Below are positions 60,968 to 64,000 of a stretch of DNA of 64,000 nt, piece by piece. The position numbers and the translations under genes were made by a program. This DNA comes from JALQUL01 sp964556425 (GTDB taxonomy: Bacteria; Pseudomonadota; Gammaproteobacteria; Burkholderiales; Burkholderiaceae_C), in contig CAZKWC010000009.1 of the NCBI GenBank assembly GCA_964556425.1, forward strand, positions 1 to 64,000, in the 5' to 3' direction. Every line of letters begins with the position of its first letter. Within the stretch, counting starts at the first letter, position 1. The notes under the pieces were generated by a model. That model saw only the letters and a list, made by a program, of their open reading frames with translations. It did not search any database and was not told where the DNA came from.

Positions 60968-63631
60968 ATGATCAAACAAAATAATGAACTGTTAGCGGCC
61001 TCATGCAGAATGGCATTAGCAGCCTATTTGCATGATTTGGGCAAGTTTGCAGAGCGTGCTAAGTTAGAGGTATCCAAAGAGCAGTTAGATGCACATATTA
61101 CACAGTATTGTCCATTTAGAGTCACCGAAGCCAATGGCAAGGGGTACCACAGTCACAAACATGCTGCTTACACAGGTTTTGCATTTGATATTATTGAAAA
61201 AAATGCTCCTCACTTAATTAATGGAGACATGACTCCATTTGTGAATCGTGCACAATTACAAAATGGGCAAAACGCCGCCATTGACTCCTTAATTAATGCG
61301 GCCGCTTCACATCACAAACCTGAAACTTTTTTACAGTGGATTATTGCAACGGCAGATCGTGTCGCAAGTGGTTTTGAACGTCAAGAGTTTGAGGCTTACA
61401 ACTTAGCCTCAGATGAAGCACCAGAAAAAGCAAAAAACAAAACGGGCAAAAATCATTATCAAGCTAGGCAATTATCGCTTTTTGAACAAATTCGTTTAAG
61501 CAATCAATCACCAGCTGCTTCATCTGCCAATGACTTAGCCTGGCGTTATCCACTTAAAGCCTTATCCGCCCATGCTATTTTTCCGCAGGCTAAAACAGTA
61601 TGTGAACCCTCTGAAAACGACGTTGCACAAAAAGAGTACCTTGAATTGTGGAATGAATTTGTAGCTGGCTTGGCTAAAATTCCTAACTCACACAGAGAAA
61701 ATTGGGCATTATGGCTTGATCATTTTGATACCGCTTGGCTCACGTTTACTCAGGCCATACCAGCTGCCACAGCGTTTGGTACCAAACCCGAAGTGTCCTT
61801 GTATGATCATAGTAAAGCAACATCGGCAATTGCGACTGCCTTATGGCGTTGGCATTTTGAAAATAATCGGTGCAGTACTGAAGACGCTGAAAAAATTGCC
61901 GCTAGAGCAGACTGGGACGATAAAAAATTATTGTTAATTCAAGGTGATTTTTTTGGCATTCAAGAATTTATTTTTAGTGATGGCAGTGAAACCAATAAAG
62001 CTGCCGCTAAGTTATTGCGTGGTAGGTCATTTCAAGTTTCCATGTTTACTGAATTGGCAGCCGTTAAGGTTTTAGACGCTTTAAGCTTGCCTTCTACCAA
62101 TCAAATGATGAACGCAGCAGGTAAATTCTTAATTGTTGCACCTAATACCGATGCAGTTAAAAGCAAAATTAAAGAGTTGAGTGAAGAAATCAATCAATGG
62201 TTTTTAAAGCATAGCTTTGGTATGGCTGGCTTAGGCTTAATTGCCAAACCTTGTAGTTGTAATGATTTTTTAAAGGGGCAATTTAAAAATCTAATGCAAG
62301 GCCTATTTGCCGATTTGGAGCGAGTAAAGTTGCAAAGGTTTTCTTTGCTTGGTAATACCAACTCTGTTTTAGAAGCAGATTATTCATTGGGTAGTTGCCA
62401 ATATAACAGTCGCTTGCCAGCTGATAACAATGAAGGGTCATGTGCATTGTCGCGTGACCAAATTAAGTTGGGTCAATCAATTGTAAAAAAAGACCGTCTA
62501 TTAGTTCTTAGAAATAAAGATGATTTAAATGGCAGAAATATTGAGTCACTAGAATTAGATGTTTTTGGCCTTGCAGTTGCCTTTACTAATAGTGAAGAAA
62601 TTAGCGGAAAATTTGGTCAATTGGCCAAAGATAATATCTTAATGCGCTGCTGGGATTACAGCTTGCCCGATAATTTTACTACTGTATTGTGGAATGGTTA
62701 TGCAAGGCGTTTTATAAATGCCTACGTGCCAGAATTTACCGATTTTGATCTTCAAACTTCTGATAAATACACTGGCTTAGATGAAGATGAAATGGCACAA
62801 ATTAGCATTGGGGCTGGTAAAACATTTAATCATATTGCCTGCGAAGACAGAAGCTGCCCAAGGAACCCAAATGAATGGCAAGGGCAAGTTGCTCTTATGA
62901 CTTTAAAAGGTGATATTGATAATTTAGGTAATATTTTTCAAAAAGGGTTAAGCGAACCTACTTTTGCAAAAATGGCCTCTTTATCGAGGCAAGTCAACGC
63001 ATTTTTTGCTATTTGGTTACCTGCTATTTGTGCAAAAAAATATCCCAATACTTATACGGTATTTGCAGGTGGCGACGACTTCTTTTTAATTGGACCTTGG
63101 CTAAGCACACAAAAATTAGCCGCCGAAATGGCAACTGAATTTAAAAATTATGTGGCACAAAATTCAGAAATTCATTTTAGTGCTGGAATGGTAATGACCA
63201 AACCAGGCCAGCCAATTCATGCTTTAGCCAATGCGGCAGAAGAGGCATTAGAAAAAGCAAAAGGCAACGATGGCAAAAAAAATGCAGTCACCTTATTTGA
63301 TACCAAAGTAAGCTGGATAGATTGGCCAAAAATTGAAGCTGCAGATTCTGAATTATTAAGAGTGAAAACTACTTATGGTTTATCTACTAGTTATGTTTAT
63401 AGCTTACTGCAATTAATTGATTTAAGTTGCGATGATAAAAATCCAGAACAAGCCATGTGGCGAAGCAGGTTTGCCTACAAAACCAGACGATATGTTGTGG
63501 ACAAACTCGATAAAGCAATTAGGCCTTCTGCACAAATGGATTTAGCCTCCACTTTAGGGGCAAATGGAATTGAGGTTTTAGGCAAGGCCTACAAACTTCC
63601 ACTTTTTAATTATTTCTATCAGCAAAGATAA
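60968..63631 (+). CDS. csm1: Type III-A CRISPR Cas10/Csm1
   Basis: Csm1 is the large subunit of the type III-A interference complex: on binding target RNA it cuts single-stranded DNA with its HD domain and makes cyclic oligoadenylates with its Palm domain. The 887-aa protein has an HD nuclease motif at His22-Asp23 ('YLHDLGKFAERA') with further HD residues in 'SHKHAAYTGF', 'ASHHKPE' and 'TADRVASG', and an intact cyclase GGDD motif at residues 701-704 ('FAGGDDFFLIG') preceded by 'LKGDIDNLGNIF'. Both catalytic centres appear complete. The length is typical. It follows the CARF gene by 16 bases and precedes csm2 by ten, all on the plus strand. Confidence 0.95.
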   Translation: MIKQNNELLAASCRMALAAYLHDLGKFAERAKLEVSKEQLDAHITQYCPFRVTEANGKGYHSHKHAAYTGFAFDIIEKNAPHLINGDMTPFVNRAQLQNGQNAAIDSLINAAASHHKPETFLQWIIATADRVASGFERQEFEAYNLASDEAPEKAKNKTGKNHYQARQLSLFEQIRLSNQSPAASSANDLAWRYPLKALSAHAIFPQAKTVCEPSENDVAQKEYLELWNEFVAGLAKIPNSHRENWALWLDHFDTAWLTFTQAIPAATAFGTKPEVSLYDHSKATSAIATALWRWHFENNRCSTEDAEKIAARADWDDKKLLLIQGDFFGIQEFIFSDGSETNKAAAKLLRGRSFQVSMFTELAAVKVLDALSLPSTNQMMNAAGKFLIVAPNTDAVKSKIKELSEEINQWFLKHSFGMAGLGLIAKPCSCNDFLKGQFKNLMQGLFADLERVKLQRFSLLGNTNSVLEADYSLGSCQYNSRLPADNNEGSCALSRDQIKLGQSIVKKDRLLVLRNKDDLNGRNIESLELDVFGLAVAFTNSEEISGKFGQLAKDNILMRCWDYSLPDNFTTVLWNGYARRFINAYVPEFTDFDLQTSDKYTGLDEDEMAQISIGAGKTFNHIACEDRSCPRNPNEWQGQVALMTLKGDIDNLGNIFQKGLSEPTFAKMASLSRQVNAFFAIWLPAICAKKYPNTYTVFAGGDDFFLIGPWLSTQKLAAEMATEFKNYVAQNSEIHFSAGMVMTKPGQPIHALANAAEEALEKAKGNDGKKNAVTLFDTKVSWIDWPKIEAADSELLRVKTTYGLSTSYVYSLLQLIDLSCDDKNPEQAMWRSRFAYKTRRYVVDKLDKAIRPSAQMDLASTLGANGIEVLGKAYKLPLFNYFYQQR

Positions 63632-63641
63632 GGAGAGAGAA

Positions 63642-64000
63642 ATGGCAACAGGTTTTAACGGTGGTGGCAACAGACCCTATGGTACAAAGCCAGAACCACG
63701 AGTTTTTGAAATAAATGTTTCTGACATCTTGTTAGATAATTTAGCAGAAAATATTTTTTCTGAAGTAGCACAGCAAAAGGCAAAAATAATTGCTGAAGCT
63801 GGTAATGGGAAAAAAAATAAATCGACTCAACTAAGAAAATTTTACGATGAATTAGTACTTTGGAATGAGAAGGTGGCATTGCAACCTGATGCGACTGAAA
63901 AGAACACCAAGTATCAAGAAATTGCTCCATTTGTGAAAATGATGAATGCCAAAGTGGCTTATTCAAAAGGACGTGAGCATGTAGATGTTTGCTTTGAAAA
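63642..64000 (+). CDS. csm2: Type III-A CRISPR Csm2 (small subunit), cut by window edge
   Basis: From the ATG at 63642, with AAGGAGAG just upstream, the frame stays open to the end of the window. The translation begins 'MATGFNGGGNRPYGTKPE' and contains 'STQLRKFYDELVLWNEKV' and 'MMNAKVAYSKGREHVD', the hallmark of the helical Csm2 family (small subunit that lines the crRNA-target duplex). It is incomplete at the 3' end: 119 full codons are visible. The next genes, outside the window, are expected to be csm3, csm4 and csm5. Confidence 0.93.
   Translation, partial: MATGFNGGGNRPYGTKPEPRVFEINVSDILLDNLAENIFSEVAQQKAKIIAEAGNGKKNKSTQLRKFYDELVLWNEKVALQPDATEKNTKYQEIAPFVKMMNAKVAYSKGREHVDVCFE

Noticed and set aside
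63655..63966. Minus-strand open frame opposite csm2
   Set aside because: The plus strand reads as a well-matched Csm2 with a strong ribosome site, so the opposite frame is a shadow.

Overview
The window looks like a stretch of chromosome from an AT-rich member of the Burkholderiales (Betaproteobacteria). The evidence is gene content and order: a methylmalonyl-CoA mutase/propionyl-CoA carboxylase block, an aromatic aminotransferase divergent from uvrB with the isc operon next to it, an intracellular PHA depolymerase with a catalytic cysteine, an RnfB-like ferredoxin without a membrane anchor, and argA, DUF1415, glnD and map close together. No rRNA or tRNA gene and no complete insertion sequence was seen. 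Genus and species cannot be named from the sequence alone.

Layout. (1) 0.2-8.6 kb: a full route from propionyl-CoA to succinyl-CoA (mutase, MeaB/ArgK GTPase, PccB, PccA, a VOC-fold epimerase candidate), with a divergent FCD-type GntR regulator. (2) 8.8-12.5 kb: a very AT-rich accessory block on the minus strand holding a response regulator, a small histidine kinase and a large secreted lipoprotein of unknown function. (3) 13-15.7 kb: a UTRA-type GntR regulator, a PfkB-family sugar kinase and two tandem SemiSWEET sugar transporters. (4) 15.8-23.7 kb: mixed genes, including a cysteine-free glutaredoxin-like protein, an RnfB-like ferredoxin, PhaZ, a secreted protein of the zinc phospholipase C/P1 nuclease type, an unknown exported protein and a DUF882/MepK-like peptidase. 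(5) 24-33.6 kb: tyrB/aspC, uvrB and iscR-iscS-iscU-iscA-hscB-hscA-fdx, preceded by two IscR-type boxes. (6) 33.7-42.6 kb: a DUF4214 protein, dnaQ, and a dppABCDF peptide transporter followed by a histone-deacetylase-family amidohydrolase. (7) 42.8-59.6 kb: a glycine-zipper lipoprotein, an FAD oxidoreductase, an autotransporter, pyrD, rpiA, a GlcD-like flavoprotein, three thiol-redox genes (TlpA-like, thioredoxin-like, DsbB), argA, DUF1415, glnD, map and a Cds1-like PLP enzyme. (8) 59.8 kb to the end: the start of a type III-A CRISPR-Cas operon (CARF protein, Cas10/Csm1, Csm2), cut by the window edge.

Most housekeeping operons end in clear hairpin-plus-T terminators, several of them shared by convergent genes. 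The most noteworthy items are the type III-A locus that opens with a CARF protein lacking an obvious HEPN nuclease, the tandem SemiSWEET pair beside a sugar kinase, the AT-rich two-component/lipoprotein block, the cysteine-free glutaredoxin-like protein and the autotransporter with RTX-like glycine/aspartate repeats. All calls rest on reading motifs and context by eye; no database search was run.
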